A model generated the notes under the pieces. The model worked only from the letters and a program-made list of their open reading frames with translations, made no database searches and was not told the origin of the DNA. This document shows positions 1-9,030 of a DNA stretch of 46,089 nt, in pieces. The stretch is from NCBI RefSeq assembly GCF_014837045.1, contig NZ_JACSPR010000005.1:1-46089 (forward strand), read 5' to 3'. A program made the translations under genes and the position numbers. Source of the DNA: Corynebacterium gallinarum. Lineage in GTDB: Bacteria; Actinomycetota; Actinomycetes; Mycobacteriales; Mycobacteriaceae. Positions within the stretch are counted from its first letter, which is position 1. Each line of letters opens with the position of its first letter.

Positions 1-76
1 GCGCTCGCCCAGTCCGCGTTCTCCCCGGGCTCATCCGGTTCCACCGGGTCCAGCAGCGCCTCAGGATCCTCCGGCG
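1..76 (-). CDS. Partial minus-strand reading frame running off the window
   Basis: Read on the minus strand, bases 76 to 1 are open in one frame and give an acidic, proline-rich peptide (APEDPEALLDPVEPDEPGEN followed by ADWAS). It would lie just downstream of the helicase, in the same direction. The frame is separated from the helicase stop by a long homopolymer, so its start cannot be placed. A GTG overlapping the helicase stop (135-133) would enter this frame only if the G tract were one base shorter. Family not recognised. Confidence 0.3.
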
Positions 77-113
77 CCCCCCCCCGCCCCCCCCCCCCCC
101 CCCCCCCCGGGGG
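77..113. repeat. Long C homopolymer tract followed by G5
   Basis: The plus strand reads C9, G, C22, G5 (77-85, 86, 87-108, 109-113). It lies between the helicase stop codon and the next minus-strand reading frame. It is either a slippage-prone, potentially phase-variable tract or a sequencing/assembly artefact. Confidence 0.9.
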
Positions 114-134
114 TGGTGCGGGCCCGCGGGACCA

Positions 135-2675
135 CTAATTCCGTTGGATGTCCAGGGAGGAGAAACGGACCTCACCGGCTTCATCGGAGGCGTCCAGGTC
201 CACCACACCGCTGAATGCGAAGGAATTATCCCCTTCCGGATCCTTGATGATCTGACGCACCGCCCAGGCCCGCCCCGTCTGCTCCACGGAGAAGAACTCC
301 GGCCCACGGGCGGCCGGCCCGGTGTCCAGGTCGGCGTATTCCTCGAAGTAGTCGTCCATGGCTCCGGGGAAGTCCGGTTGCTCATCCAGATAGGAGGTCA
401 TCGCAACGAGCTGATCCTCCTTCTCGTAGGCGAACAGCTCCACCAGGCGGAACATGGCATTGCGGATCATGATGGTGAATGCCCTGCGGTTGGCGGTCAG
501 GGCGGTGGGGTCCTCCACACCGAAGGCGAGTTCACGCTCGAGGGTTTCGCGGGAGATCGGGGCGTCCGGATCCGCCATCTGGGCCCATTCATCCACCAGG
601 GAGGAGTCGACCTGGCGGACCAGCTCGCCCAGCCATTCGATGACATCCTCCAGCTCCTCTGTGCTGTGCTCCTTCGGCAGGGTCTGGCGCAGCGTGCGCC
701 AGGCATCGGTGAGGTAGCGCAGGGCCACACCCTCGGAGCGTGCGACCCCGTAGGTGGCCACCAGGTCGGAGAAGGTCATGCCGTGTTCGATCATGTCGCG
801 CACCACTGACTTGGGGCTCAGTTCGAATTCCTTCGCCCACGGGTGTCCCTCCCGGAAGGTGTCGAAGGCCTGCTCCAGTTCCTCCTCTAGCGGTTTGGGC
901 CAGGTGACATCCTCGATGATGGCCATGCGTTCGCTGTAGTCCACACCCTCCGCCTTGAGGGCTTCGATCTCCTCACCGCGCCGGGCCTTCTGTTGGGCGA
1001 TGAGGATCTGGCGTGGGTCGTCGAGGATGGCCTCGAAGACGCTGATCACATCCAGGGTGTAGGTCTCTGATTCCTTATCCAGCAGGGTCAGGGCCGCCAG
1101 TGCGAAAGGCGCGAGGGGCTGGTTGAGGGCGAAGTCGCGCTGGAGGTCTGCGGTCAGGGCGTAGATCCGACCTGTCTCATCCGGGCCGTCCACAACCTTG
1201 TCGATGATCTTCGCATTGACCAACCCCCGGAAGAGTTCCAGGGTGGTGAGGATGTCCTTGTTCTGTTTGGCGCGGGTGTCATGGTTGGTGCGCAGCAGAT
1301 GCTTCAGGTGGTCATAACCGTCACCGGGTCGGGCCACCACGTTGAGGATCATGGAGTTGGTCACCTTGAACTGGCTGGTCAGCTGCTCGGGCTCGGCGGT
1401 GGTGAGCCGCTCGTAGGTGCTTTTGGTCCACGTGACCTCACCCGGACGGGTGGCCTTGAGGCGCAGTTTCTTCAGCTTCTTCGGGTCCGACCCGGCCTTC
1501 TGGCGGAGACGGGAATTTTCAATCTCATGCTCGGGCGCCTGGATGACCACATGCCCGACGGTGTCATAACCGGCACGCCCGGCGCGGCCCGCGATCTGGT
1601 GGAATTCACGGGATTTCAGCACCCGTTCGCGGGAACCGTCGAATTTGACCAGGCCGGTCATGAGCACCGTTCTGATGGGGACGTTGATGCCCACACCCAG
1701 GGTGTCGGTTCCGCAGATCACCTTGAGCAGGCCGGTCTGGGAGAGTTTCTCCACCAGGCGACGGTACTTGGGCAGCATGCCGGCGTGGTGCACACCGATG
1801 CCCCGGCGCACCAGCTTGGATAGTGTCTTTCCGAAGGTGGTGGTGAACCTGAAATCCCCGATCTCCTCGGCGATGCGGTCCTTCTCCTCCTTGGTCACCA
1901 CCGTCAGGGAGGTCATGGCCTGGGCTCGTTCGATGGCGTCACGCTGGGTGAAGTGGACGACATACACCGGTGCCTTCTTCTCCTTGAGCAGGCTCTCGAT
2001 CGTCTCGTGCACCGGGGTGTAGACATAGGAGAACTCCAGGGGCACCGGGCGTTCGGTGTTGCCGACGAAGCTGGTGGTACGGCCGGTCCGGTCCGTGAGA
2101 TCCTTCTCCAGCCAGTCGGTGTCCCCCAGGGTGGCGGACATCAGCAGGAACTGCGCGCGGGGCAGTTCCAGGAGTGGCACCTGCCAGGCCCAGCCGCGGT
2201 CCGGTTCGGAATAGTAGTGGAATTCATCCATCACCACCTGGTCGATGGCGGCCGCGGCACCGTCCCGGAGTGCGATGTTGGCGACGATCTCCGCGGTTGC
2301 GCAGATGATGGGGGCCCGACCGTTGACGGTGGCATCTCCGGTCATCATGCCGACATTCTCCGGTCCGAAGACCTCACACAGGGCGAAGAACTTCTCACTG
2401 ACCAGCGCCTTGATCGGTGCGGTGTAGAAACTGCGCTGTCCGCGGGCCAGGGCGATGAAGTGCGCGGCGATGGCCACCATGGATTTACCCGAACCGGTCG
2501 GGGTCGCGAGAATGACATTGTCCCCGGTGAGAATACCCAGGGAGGCCTCCTCCTGGGCTGGGTAGAGACTGATGCCACGCTCCTTCGTCCAGGCCAGGAA
2601 GGAATCGAAGATCGATTCATCCAGCAGCGAGGCGGGCACGTCGGTGAGATCGGGCAGCATCTGGGAGAGGTTCAC
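135..2675 (-). CDS. Ski2/HelY-like superfamily II DEAD/DEAH helicase
   Basis: ATP-dependent RNA/DNA helicase of about 846 aa, probably cytosolic. Motif I is ATPTGSGKS, the DExH box is MDEFHYY, motif III is LMSATLG and motif VI is QIAGRAGRAG. The large C-terminal half fits Ski2/HelY-type proteins. The frame stays open to 2759, but conserved-looking sequence begins near VNLSQMLPDLTD, so the GTG at 2675 is chosen. A TACGCT -10-like hexamer lies about 8 bases before it, suggesting a leaderless mRNA. ATG 2660 is an alternative. It lies downstream of the PAC2 gene in the same direction. The cellular substrate is not known from sequence. Confidence 0.88.
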   Translation of the reverse strand: MNLSQMLPDLTDVPASLLDESIFDSFLAWTKERGISLYPAQEEASLGILTGDNVILATPTGSGKSMVAIAAHFIALARGQRSFYTAPIKALVSEKFFALCEVFGPENVGMMTGDATVNGRAPIICATAEIVANIALRDGAAAAIDQVVMDEFHYYSEPDRGWAWQVPLLELPRAQFLLMSATLGDTDWLEKDLTDRTGRTTSFVGNTERPVPLEFSYVYTPVHETIESLLKEKKAPVYVVHFTQRDAIERAQAMTSLTVVTKEEKDRIAEEIGDFRFTTTFGKTLSKLVRRGIGVHHAGMLPKYRRLVEKLSQTGLLKVICGTDTLGVGINVPIRTVLMTGLVKFDGSRERVLKSREFHQIAGRAGRAGYDTVGHVVIQAPEHEIENSRLRQKAGSDPKKLKKLRLKATRPGEVTWTKSTYERLTTAEPEQLTSQFKVTNSMILNVVARPGDGYDHLKHLLRTNHDTRAKQNKDILTTLELFRGLVNAKIIDKVVDGPDETGRIYALTADLQRDFALNQPLAPFALAALTLLDKESETYTLDVISVFEAILDDPRQILIAQQKARRGEEIEALKAEGVDYSERMAIIEDVTWPKPLEEELEQAFDTFREGHPWAKEFELSPKSVVRDMIEHGMTFSDLVATYGVARSEGVALRYLTDAWRTLRQTLPKEHSTEELEDVIEWLGELVRQVDSSLVDEWAQMADPDAPISRETLERELAFGVEDPTALTANRRAFTIMIRNAMFRLVELFAYEKEDQLVAMTSYLDEQPDFPGAMDDYFEEYADLDTGPAARGPEFFSVEQTGRAWAVRQIIKDPEGDNSFAFSGVVDLDASDEAGEVRFSSLDIQRN

Positions 2676-2732
2676 AGTTAACCAGCGTAGCCAACGCCGG
2701 TCACCGCGGGGTACCCCGCATGCTTGTCGACG

Positions 2733-2780
2733 AAAAGACCCGCCGCACCCCGCCGGCACCAGATGGTGCCCGCGGGGTGC
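2733..2780 (-). terminator. Hairpin between PAC2 gene and helicase
   Basis: Arms 2745-2760 and 2765-2780 pair over 16 bp with one mismatch and an AGAT loop. On the minus strand this is followed some bases later by a short T run (complement of 2734-2737). It probably separates the PAC2 transcript from the helicase. A separate perfect 14-bp palindrome GCGGGGTACCCCGC sits at 2706-2719, upstream of the helicase start, and could be an operator. Confidence 0.5.
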
Positions 2781-2808
2781 GACGGGGGAGTGAGGAGGAG
2801 AGTATCAG

Positions 2809-3786
2809 TTACCGTCCATCGTCCTCCGGGTTGTCAGGGCTGTCGGGGCCGTCGGGGTTATCGGAATCATCGAGGTTGGCGAGGAACCGCTCAAACTCGG
2901 CACCGATCTCATCACCGGACGGGACAGGGGTCTCACCGGGGAGGACCGCCTGCGGGTTCTTCTCCCGGTACCGCTCCAGCTCCTCGTCATACTGGCGCTC
3001 CAGGGCGCCGACCACATGCTGGATCTCCATGGAATCGGAGGTCTGCTCCGTGAGCTGACGCTGTACCTTCTCCGCATCCCGCTCAATCGAGAGTAGCGGG
3101 AGGTTGAGCTCCGCGGTCTCCGCCACGGCCTGCAGCAGTTTGAGGGTGGCTGCCGGGTAGGGTGACGCCGCGACATAGTGGGGAACATGGACCGTGTAGC
3201 CGGCGACATTCTTCCCACGGGTGTGCAGTAACTTCTCCAGCTTCAGCGATGCCGAACCCGGAACGGAGATGCGGGCATCGATGCTGAACCGCGATTTCAG
3301 CAGCTCCGCGCAATTACCGTGTGCGGAGACCACCGTGGGGCGGGTGTGGGGAACGGTCATGGGGGCGGCGTAGAGGCAGATGGTCTGGTCGACGCCGAAC
3401 TTGTCCACCAGGTCTGACACAGCCTCCGTGAAGGCACCCCACCGCAGGTCCGGTTCGGGACCGGACAGCACCAGAAATGGTTTGTTGTCCGAGTCTCGGA
3501 CCACGTGCAGTCCCAGCTGGAGTTCATCCATCTCGGTGACCTCGTTGTTGTCGATGACAACGGTGGGTCGGCGCGAGCGGTAGTCGATCAGCTCGTCATT
3601 GTTGAATGAGGCGATCAGACGGTGATCCAGTGCCGCCATGAGATGCGAGGCGCTGGCCTCCACCGCATGACCGGCATCGGCGTAACCCTGAAGAGCAACA
3701 ACGAGGGTGGGGCCTTCTGAGCCGCCGCCATTCACCTCAGGTGACGGGTATTCAAGTTCGTACATTGATTCCTTGTTATCCGACAT
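2809..3786 (-). CDS. PAC2 family protein (proteasome-assembly-chaperone-like)
   Basis: 325-aa cytosolic protein. The N-terminal segment with LVVALQGYADAGHAV and later FNNDELIDYRSRRP matches the PAC2 fold family, conserved in actinobacteria beside helicase and dtxR/sigB loci. The C-terminus (about residues 270-325) is rich in Asp, Pro and Asn and probably disordered. The ATG at 3786 has a strong RBS (GAGGAGGAATA) immediately upstream. The biochemical role in bacteria is uncertain; the proteasome-assembly link is by family only. It is divergent from the DUF4192 gene. Confidence 0.85.
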   Translation of the reverse strand: MSDNKESMYELEYPSPEVNGGGSEGPTLVVALQGYADAGHAVEASASHLMAALDHRLIASFNNDELIDYRSRRPTVVIDNNEVTEMDELQLGLHVVRDSDNKPFLVLSGPEPDLRWGAFTEAVSDLVDKFGVDQTICLYAAPMTVPHTRPTVVSAHGNCAELLKSRFSIDARISVPGSASLKLEKLLHTRGKNVAGYTVHVPHYVAASPYPAATLKLLQAVAETAELNLPLLSIERDAEKVQRQLTEQTSDSMEIQHVVGALERQYDEELERYREKNPQAVLPGETPVPSGDEIGAEFERFLANLDDSDNPDGPDSPDNPEDDGR

Positions 3787-4128
3787 TATTCCTCCTCGAT
3801 ACTCCTAGTTGATTCCAGGGTCGGTTCCATGGGGTGGTTCCCGTGGTTAAACTTTGACAGTTTCTGACCACCTCACCGATGTGATTGGTCTCTGCACAGT
3901 TCAACCAATTGACATTGATAATTAATCCCCCCATTTACATTGTTGTGATATTCAACCGGGTCGTTCCGATTCTAATCGACGATCCACAGCCGGTGGAACC
4001 ATCCCCGCCGGGGAGCAACCCGCCACGTGTCCCCGGGGGATGTGGATAGTTTTCTCGCCGTCGCCGGAAACTGGGGATAGCTCAGTAGTGGTCTGGTTCC
4101 CCCGGGCCCCCGACCCCATACTGAGCCC
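3787..4128. promoter_or_regulatory. Divergent intergenic region, PAC2 gene / DUF4192 gene
   Basis: 342 bases without a gene, carrying promoters in both directions. The left part (3840-3960) is AT-rich. On the right, CATACT at 4117-4122 is a plausible -10 only 6 bases before the ATG at 4129, which predicts a leaderless DUF4192 transcript. No other structure was recognised. Confidence 0.5.
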
Positions 4129-5262
4129 ATGCCTGAAAACAACATCACACAGTCCACATCCGTCCTGGGGACACCCGGGGATCTCATCGCCAATATTCCG
4201 GGAATCCTGGGGTTCTACCCCACGGAGTCCGTCGTGTTCACCGTCATGTTCCGGGAGGGGGAGAGCACCCGGCACACCCTGGGGCCGGTGATCCGGGTCA
4301 ACATCGACGAACTCGACCTCCTGCCCGATGTCGGTCGTGCCATCGAATCAACCGATGCCGATCTGATCTTCTGCTTCATCATCACCGAGAACTCCTCGGA
4401 CGAGTGGGTGGAGGGGATCGTCGACACGCTCTTTTCCACCGCCGAGTCCGGGGTCATCCCGACCACCGCCTGCTGGATCACCACCGGGATCTACAGCGGT
4501 GAGATCTATCAACTCGCGTTCGGGCCATCACCTGAGGAACTCGGGGCTGGGGGCAGGGGACTGCTCGACTGGGAACAGGGACGCATCGCCCCGGTCACCG
4601 GTGCGGTGGCCACCCGCAACCTGCTTGAGCACGGGCAGCTGCCGGAGGCCACCCGGACAGATGCCTACGCGGTCTTCGACCGGGATAACCGCTTCCTCAC
4701 CGGCGACGGCATCCGGGAGCTGGGCGCGCAGGCGCAACGCCGGGGCGATGAGATACTACGTGCCATCAGGACCGATCCAGGGGGCGGGGCCTTCGATGCG
4801 GCGCTGGAGGACTTCGAGACCGTCCTCGACCGTGTCACACTGGCCGGCACCCGCTCCACCGTGGCGACCCTGCTACGGAAACCGGGCTTGCTGCGCGACG
4901 CCGCGGCCTATCTCACCTCCGTGCTGCTCCGGGACTCGATCCTGCACCACAGTGTGGACAACCCGCGTGTCGTGGCGGATCTGTTCATGGCCGTGGCGAA
5001 AACCTTCGATGGGGGCATCCGGTGTAATGCCCTGTGTTTGTACTCCCTCGCGGTGATCCGCCAGAACCTCGGGATGAAGGCCATCCCGGCCCTCGACGCC
5101 GCCCTGGCCACCGACCCGGACCACAGTTTCTCGGGGCTATTGCGACACGGGCTCGCCGATGGCCAGTTCGAGACCATGGTGGACGCCTGCATGCGGGGCA
5201 ATGCGATGGTCCGTGCCCAGTACAGCCCCGGGAGCAACGGGGGAACCTCCACGGCAGCCTGA
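4129..5262 (+). CDS. DUF4192 domain-containing protein
   Basis: 377-aa soluble protein. The N-terminus PGDLIANIPGILGFYPTESV is the signature of actinobacterial DUF4192, and the domain spans most of the chain. The C-terminal half contains helical segments such as LYSLAVIRQNLGMKAIPALD, which resemble a tetratricopeptide-like repeat region. No catalytic motif is visible. Start: ATG with no Shine-Dalgarno but a -10-like hexamer 6 bases upstream, so probably leaderless. It is convergent with galE, with 14 bases between the stop codons. Function unknown. Confidence 0.85.
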   Translation: MPENNITQSTSVLGTPGDLIANIPGILGFYPTESVVFTVMFREGESTRHTLGPVIRVNIDELDLLPDVGRAIESTDADLIFCFIITENSSDEWVEGIVDTLFSTAESGVIPTTACWITTGIYSGEIYQLAFGPSPEELGAGGRGLLDWEQGRIAPVTGAVATRNLLEHGQLPEATRTDAYAVFDRDNRFLTGDGIRELGAQAQRRGDEILRAIRTDPGGGAFDAALEDFETVLDRVTLAGTRSTVATLLRKPGLLRDAAAYLTSVLLRDSILHHSVDNPRVVADLFMAVAKTFDGGIRCNALCLYSLAVIRQNLGMKAIPALDAALATDPDHSFSGLLRHGLADGQFETMVDACMRGNAMVRAQYSPGSNGGTSTAA

Positions 5263-5276
5263 GTGACGGGGACCCG

Positions 5277-6263
5277 CTAACCGCGGTGGGCGCTGTGCGC
5301 ACGTGCGCCGAGCTGCGAGGTGAATGCCCAGGCATCCTCGACAATGGTGCGCAGATCAGTGCGGGCAGGGTTCCATCCCAGCTCACGCTGCGCCTTCTCG
5401 GAGGAGGCGATGAGCACTGCCGGGTCACCGGCGCGCCGGGGGGCCACCTCCGCGGGGATCGGATGTCCCGTCACCTCACGGCACATCTCCACCACCTGTC
5501 TGACGCTGTATCCGTCACCCGATCCGAGGTTGAAGATGCGGTGGGTGCCGCCGGTGTTGGATTCCAGGGCCAGGACATGGGCCTCGGCGAGGTCGAGGAT
5601 GTGGATGTAGTCGCGCACCGCGGTGCCGTCGGCGGTGGGCCAGTCGTCGCCGAACATGAAGATCTTGTCCCGGTGGCCCAGGGCGACCTGCAACACCAGG
5701 GGAATGAGGTGGGTTTCCACCACCCGGTTTTCACCGATGTTCCCGTAGGCTCCGGCCACGTTGAAATAGCGCAGGCTGGTAGCCCCCAGGCCATAGGCAT
5801 GGGCATAGGAGGTGATCGCGTAATCGATGGCCAGCTTCGAGGCGCCGTAGGGGTTGGTGGGGGCGGTGGGCATGTCCTCGGTGATGGGAACCTGTTCTGG
5901 TTCACCGTAGGTGGCCGCGGTGGAGGAGAACACGAGGTTGTCCACCCCGTGGGTGCGCATGGCATCCAGCAGGGTCAGGGTGGTGACCACATTATGCTGC
6001 CAGTAGTCGGCCGGGTGCTCCACGGATTCGCCCACCAGGGAACGCGCGGCGAAGTGCACCACCCCGTCGAAATTTCCTGCGGCCAGCACCTCATCGGCCA
6101 CGTCACGGACATCACCCTCCACCAGCGTGGCGCCGGCCGGGACGGCCTCGCGGTTGCCGGTGGTGAAATTGTCGATGATGGTGACGTCGTGTCCACGTTC
6201 GACCAGAACGGCGGCGCAGACACTGCCGACATATCCGGCTCCGCCGGTGACCAGGAGTTTCAT
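5277..6263 (-). CDS. galE: UDP-glucose 4-epimerase
   Basis: Interconverts UDP-glucose and UDP-galactose, supplying UDP-Gal for the Leloir pathway and cell-wall galactan. 328 aa, usual length. The Rossmann NAD motif TGGAGYVGS is at the N-terminus. The SDR catalytic tyrosine and lysine are in NPYGASK, preceded by the serine/threonine-rich SSTAATYGE. The start ATG (6263) overlaps the dtxR stop by one base (TGATG), so the two are translationally coupled and cotranscribed, as in other corynebacteria. Confidence 0.95.
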   Translation of the reverse strand: MKLLVTGGAGYVGSVCAAVLVERGHDVTIIDNFTTGNREAVPAGATLVEGDVRDVADEVLAAGNFDGVVHFAARSLVGESVEHPADYWQHNVVTTLTLLDAMRTHGVDNLVFSSTAATYGEPEQVPITEDMPTAPTNPYGASKLAIDYAITSYAHAYGLGATSLRYFNVAGAYGNIGENRVVETHLIPLVLQVALGHRDKIFMFGDDWPTADGTAVRDYIHILDLAEAHVLALESNTGGTHRIFNLGSGDGYSVRQVVEMCREVTGHPIPAEVAPRRAGDPAVLIASSEKAQRELGWNPARTDLRTIVEDAWAFTSQLGARAHSAHRG

Positions 6264-6955
6264 CAGATGAGGCCTTCGGCCTTCTCCACGCGCACGGCAT
6301 GTGCGAGGTCATCGATGAGCTCCACCATCATCCCGTTGTGGGTGATCACGACGCGGCCCTGTTCATTGATGATGTCCACCTCCGTGCCGATCCGGATACC
6401 GGCGGCGCTCAGGATGCTGAACTGTTCCTGATCCACCTGGAGGATCTCATTGAGCTGGACGATACGGACCCGGAAGGATTCCCCGTGGGGCAGGTCGATG
6501 GCACGGATTCCGGAGTCGGGCTCACGCTCCTGGTCGAGGCCGATGTCGGCCAGACCCGGGATGGGGTTGCCGAAGGGGGAGCGGGTGACATCGTCGAGGA
6601 CCTCCACGAGGCGGCGTTCCACCTCATCACTCATCACGTGCTCCCACCGGCAGGCCTCGTCGTGAACCTTATGGATGTCCAGGCCGATGATGTCGGTGAG
6701 GAGGCGCTCAGCCAGGCGGTGCTTACGCATGACGGCGATGGCGAGGGCACGGCCCTCCGGGGTCATCTCGAGGCTGCGGTCCGGGCTGACATGAACCAGG
6801 CCATCACGCTCCATGCGGGCCACAGTCTGGCTGACGGTGGGGCCGGACTGCTCGAGGCGCTCCGCGATGCGGGCACGGAGCGGCACGATGCCCTCCTCCT
6901 CCAGCTCATAGATGGTGCGCAGATACATTTCAGTGGTATCGACCAGATCCTTCAC
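6263..6955 (-). CDS. dtxR: Iron-dependent repressor DtxR
   Basis: Fe(II)-activated transcriptional repressor that controls iron uptake and heme-use genes. The start is the GTG at 6955, because the protein then begins [20 protein letters not shown] exactly as in the diphtheria toxin repressor. An AAGGAAGG RBS lies about 10 bases upstream. 230 aa. The N-terminal winged HTH includes [18 protein letters not shown]. The metal-binding and dimerisation segment contains [19 protein letters not shown] with the key Cys, His and Glu ligands. A C-terminal SH3-like domain follows. It is the first gene of the dtxR-galE pair. Confidence 0.96.
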   Translation of the reverse strand: MKDLVDTTEMYLRTIYELEEEGIVPLRARIAERLEQSGPTVSQTVARMERDGLVHVSPDRSLEMTPEGRALAIAVMRKHRLAERLLTDIIGLDIHKVHDEACRWEHVMSDEVERRLVEVLDDVTRSPFGNPIPGLADIGLDQEREPDSGIRAIDLPHGESFRVRIVQLNEILQVDQEQFSILSAAGIRIGTEVDIINEQGRVVITHNGMMVELIDDLAHAVRVEKAEGLI

Positions 6956-7311
6956 AGGAGACTGCCTTCCTTGTAAATCTATTCTCAACTAGAAAACCGC
7001 GTCCTGCGGGATGCGATTTGCCCCGGCCTGCCTGATCCCGGGAGGGAGGTGGGCCTCCGGACGATGTGGGCCTCGTCCATGTTCATTAACGCATTCTACC
7101 GGTGTTCATTCCCGCTCGGAGTGTCAACACTAATAACTCGACCGAAATTGCGGGATCGATACCTATAACTGCTTCTGCCAGCGGTACCACCGTCACCACC
7201 GCTGGGTCCGTGACCGCACCAGGTGTGCCGGAGGAATCCATTACACCTTAGTCACAGTCTCTCAGCAACACCCGCCGGACTGTGGGTGGGATCCGCTCCC
7301 CGCACAGAGAC
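6956..7311. promoter_or_regulatory. dtxR upstream region
   Basis: 356 bases without a supportable gene, between the dtxR start and the sigB terminator. It should contain the dtxR-galE promoter (minus strand). I could not fix a single convincing -35/-10 pair. Nothing else was recognised. Confidence 0.35.
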
Positions 7312-7344
7312 AAAAAGCCGGAAACCCCGGGGAGGATTTCCAGC
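7312..7344 (-). terminator. Rho-independent terminator of sigB
   Basis: On the minus strand, arms at 7344-7337 and 7324-7317 form an 8-bp stem (GCTGGAAA / TTTCCGGC, one G-T pair) with a 12-base loop, followed directly by five T (7316-7312). It lies 56 bases after the sigB stop. Confidence 0.85.
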
Positions 7345-7399
7345 TTGCTACCTGTGATACCGGGGATCTCCGCCCATGGTGGGCACCCTGGTGGTGGTG

Positions 7400-8401
7400 T
7401 TACACGGCGTATTCGCGGAGTTTCGCCGCCCGCTCACCGTCGCGGAGTTTGCTCATGACCTCACGCTCGATCTGACGCACGCGCTCGCGGGAGAGACCGA
7501 AACGGCGACCGATCTGATCGAGGGTGCGCGGAACACCGTCCTCCAGACCGTAGCGGAGACGGATGACATCCTGCTCACGCTGCTCCAGGGTGCTGAGCAC
7601 TGAACGGATATCGGAATGGCGCATGGAGGCGACCACGGCGGTTTCCGCGTCGGTGGCCTCGGAATCCTCGATGAAGTCACCCAGGGGGGCCTCCTCGTCG
7701 GCGCCGACCGGCATATCCAGGCTCACCGGATCGCGGGACTGACGCAGCAGCATCTCGATCTTGGATTCCTCGATGCCGGATTCCTCCGCCAGTTCCTCAT
7801 TGGTGGCCTCACGGCCGAGGTGCTGGTACATCTCACGCTTGATGCGGGAGAGCTTGTTCACCTGCTCCACGAGGTGGACAGGCAGGCGGATGGTGCGGGA
7901 CTGATCGGCCATGCCACGGGTGATGGCCTGACGGATCCACCAGGTGGCGTAGGTGGAGAACTTGAAACCCTTGGTGTAGTCGAATTTCTCCATTGCGCGG
8001 ATCAAACCGAGGTTGCCCTCCTGGATGAGATCCAGAAGTGGCATGCCGCGGCCGGTGTAGCGCTTGGCCAGGGAGACCACCAGGCGCAGGTTGGCCTCCA
8101 GCAGGTGGGCGCGTGCCTTCTTGCCCTCCTTGGTCAGCACCTTCAGGTCGCGCTTCATGGCGCGGGTGAGGGGTTCGCCGGAATGCTTCAGCTTGTACTC
8201 GGCGTACAGGCCGACCTCAATGGTCTGGGCCAGCTCTACCTCATCCTCAGCGGTGAGCAGAGCGGTTTTGCCGATGCCGTTGAGATAAACGCGAACAAGG
8301 TCCTGCGAAGGGTTATCGTTGGTCTGGCCTCGCCTGCTTCCGGGGTCAACTTCACGATCATCGCCGGTTTGCTTGAGATCCTGCGTGGACGGTTGAGTCA
8401 T
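7400..8401 (-). CDS. sigB: RNA polymerase sigma factor SigB
   Basis: Group 2 (primary-like, non-essential) sigma factor for stationary-phase and stress genes. 333 aa. Region 2 contains [19 protein letters not shown] and [14 protein letters not shown]. Region 4.2 contains [19 protein letters not shown]. It lacks the long N-terminal extension of SigA. The ATG at 8401 is preceded by GGAGG (8407-8411). A SigH-type promoter is visible upstream. Its location beside dtxR-galE matches corynebacterial sigB. Confidence 0.95.
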   Translation of the reverse strand: MTQPSTQDLKQTGDDREVDPGSRRGQTNDNPSQDLVRVYLNGIGKTALLTAEDEVELAQTIEVGLYAEYKLKHSGEPLTRAMKRDLKVLTKEGKKARAHLLEANLRLVVSLAKRYTGRGMPLLDLIQEGNLGLIRAMEKFDYTKGFKFSTYATWWIRQAITRGMADQSRTIRLPVHLVEQVNKLSRIKREMYQHLGREATNEELAEESGIEESKIEMLLRQSRDPVSLDMPVGADEEAPLGDFIEDSEATDAETAVVASMRHSDIRSVLSTLEQREQDVIRLRYGLEDGVPRTLDQIGRRFGLSRERVRQIEREVMSKLRDGERAAKLREYAV

Positions 8402-8434
8402 ACTGGCCTCCTAATTTCGCGGTTCATTAGAATT

Positions 8435-8460
8435 AACGGGGCGACCATTTATAAAGTTCC
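8435..8460 (-). promoter_or_regulatory. SigH-type (ECF) promoter of sigB
   Basis: On the minus strand a -35 GGAAC (8460-8456) and -10 GTT (8437-8435) are separated by 18 bases. This matches the GGAA(T/C)-N18/19-GTT consensus of SigH of corynebacteria and mycobacteria. The predicted start of transcription is about 8428, giving a short leader before the RBS at 8407-8411. Control of sigB by SigH is known in C. glutamicum; here it is inferred from the motif. Confidence 0.7.
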
Positions 8461-8582
8461 CGTTAAGGAACATAATCCGCAGACCTCCCCCGAAAGGTAG
8501 AGGGTAAATACTCCACGCTTGACCCGGGGGTAGGTTTTGAGGTGACCTTTATGAATAAATTGCGGACCGGAATTTTCTCACT

Positions 8583-9017
8583 TCAGCACTCCACCAACAC
8601 CGTGAAGGGCCCCTCATTGACAGAGGCCACCTTCATCATCGCCCCGAAGCGGCCCTCCTCGACATGGATGCCCCGCTCCCGCAGGCCGGTGGCAATCATG
8701 CGCATGACCGGCTCCGCGACCCCACCCGCCGCCGCATCGGACCACGAGGGACGACGGCCCCGGGCCGTTTTGCCCATCAGGGTGAACTGACTGACCAGCA
8801 GGACGGGCGCGCCCACATCGCTGACTGATTTCTCATTGTCCAGGATGCGCAACTCCGCTATCTTGCGGACCATCGTCTCCCACGCATCCGGCGCATCTGT
8901 CGCCCCCACCCCGACGAGGGCCAACAGGCCCCCGGTGTCGGGGCAGTCGATGGAACCGACCACCTCATCCCCGACGGTCACACTCGCGGAACTCACCCGT
9001 GTCAACACGGCTTTCAT
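8583..9017 (-). CDS. dtd: D-aminoacyl-tRNA deacylase
   Basis: Hydrolyses D-amino acids from mischarged tRNAs. 144 aa, full family length. It begins [20 protein letters not shown]. The two active-site cross-subunit motifs are present: SQFTL (in [20 protein letters not shown]) and NEGPFT near the C-terminus, the latter a variant of the usual NxGPVT. Cytosolic homodimer. It lies 13 bases after the methyltransferase stop in the same direction, so it is probably cotranscribed with it. Confidence 0.93.
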   Translation of the reverse strand: MKAVLTRVSSASVTVGDEVVGSIDCPDTGGLLALVGVGATDAPDAWETMVRKIAELRILDNEKSVSDVGAPVLLVSQFTLMGKTARGRRPSWSDAAAGGVAEPVMRMIATGLRERGIHVEEGRFGAMMKVASVNEGPFTVLVEC

Positions 9018-9030
9018 ACTATGACTCCTC

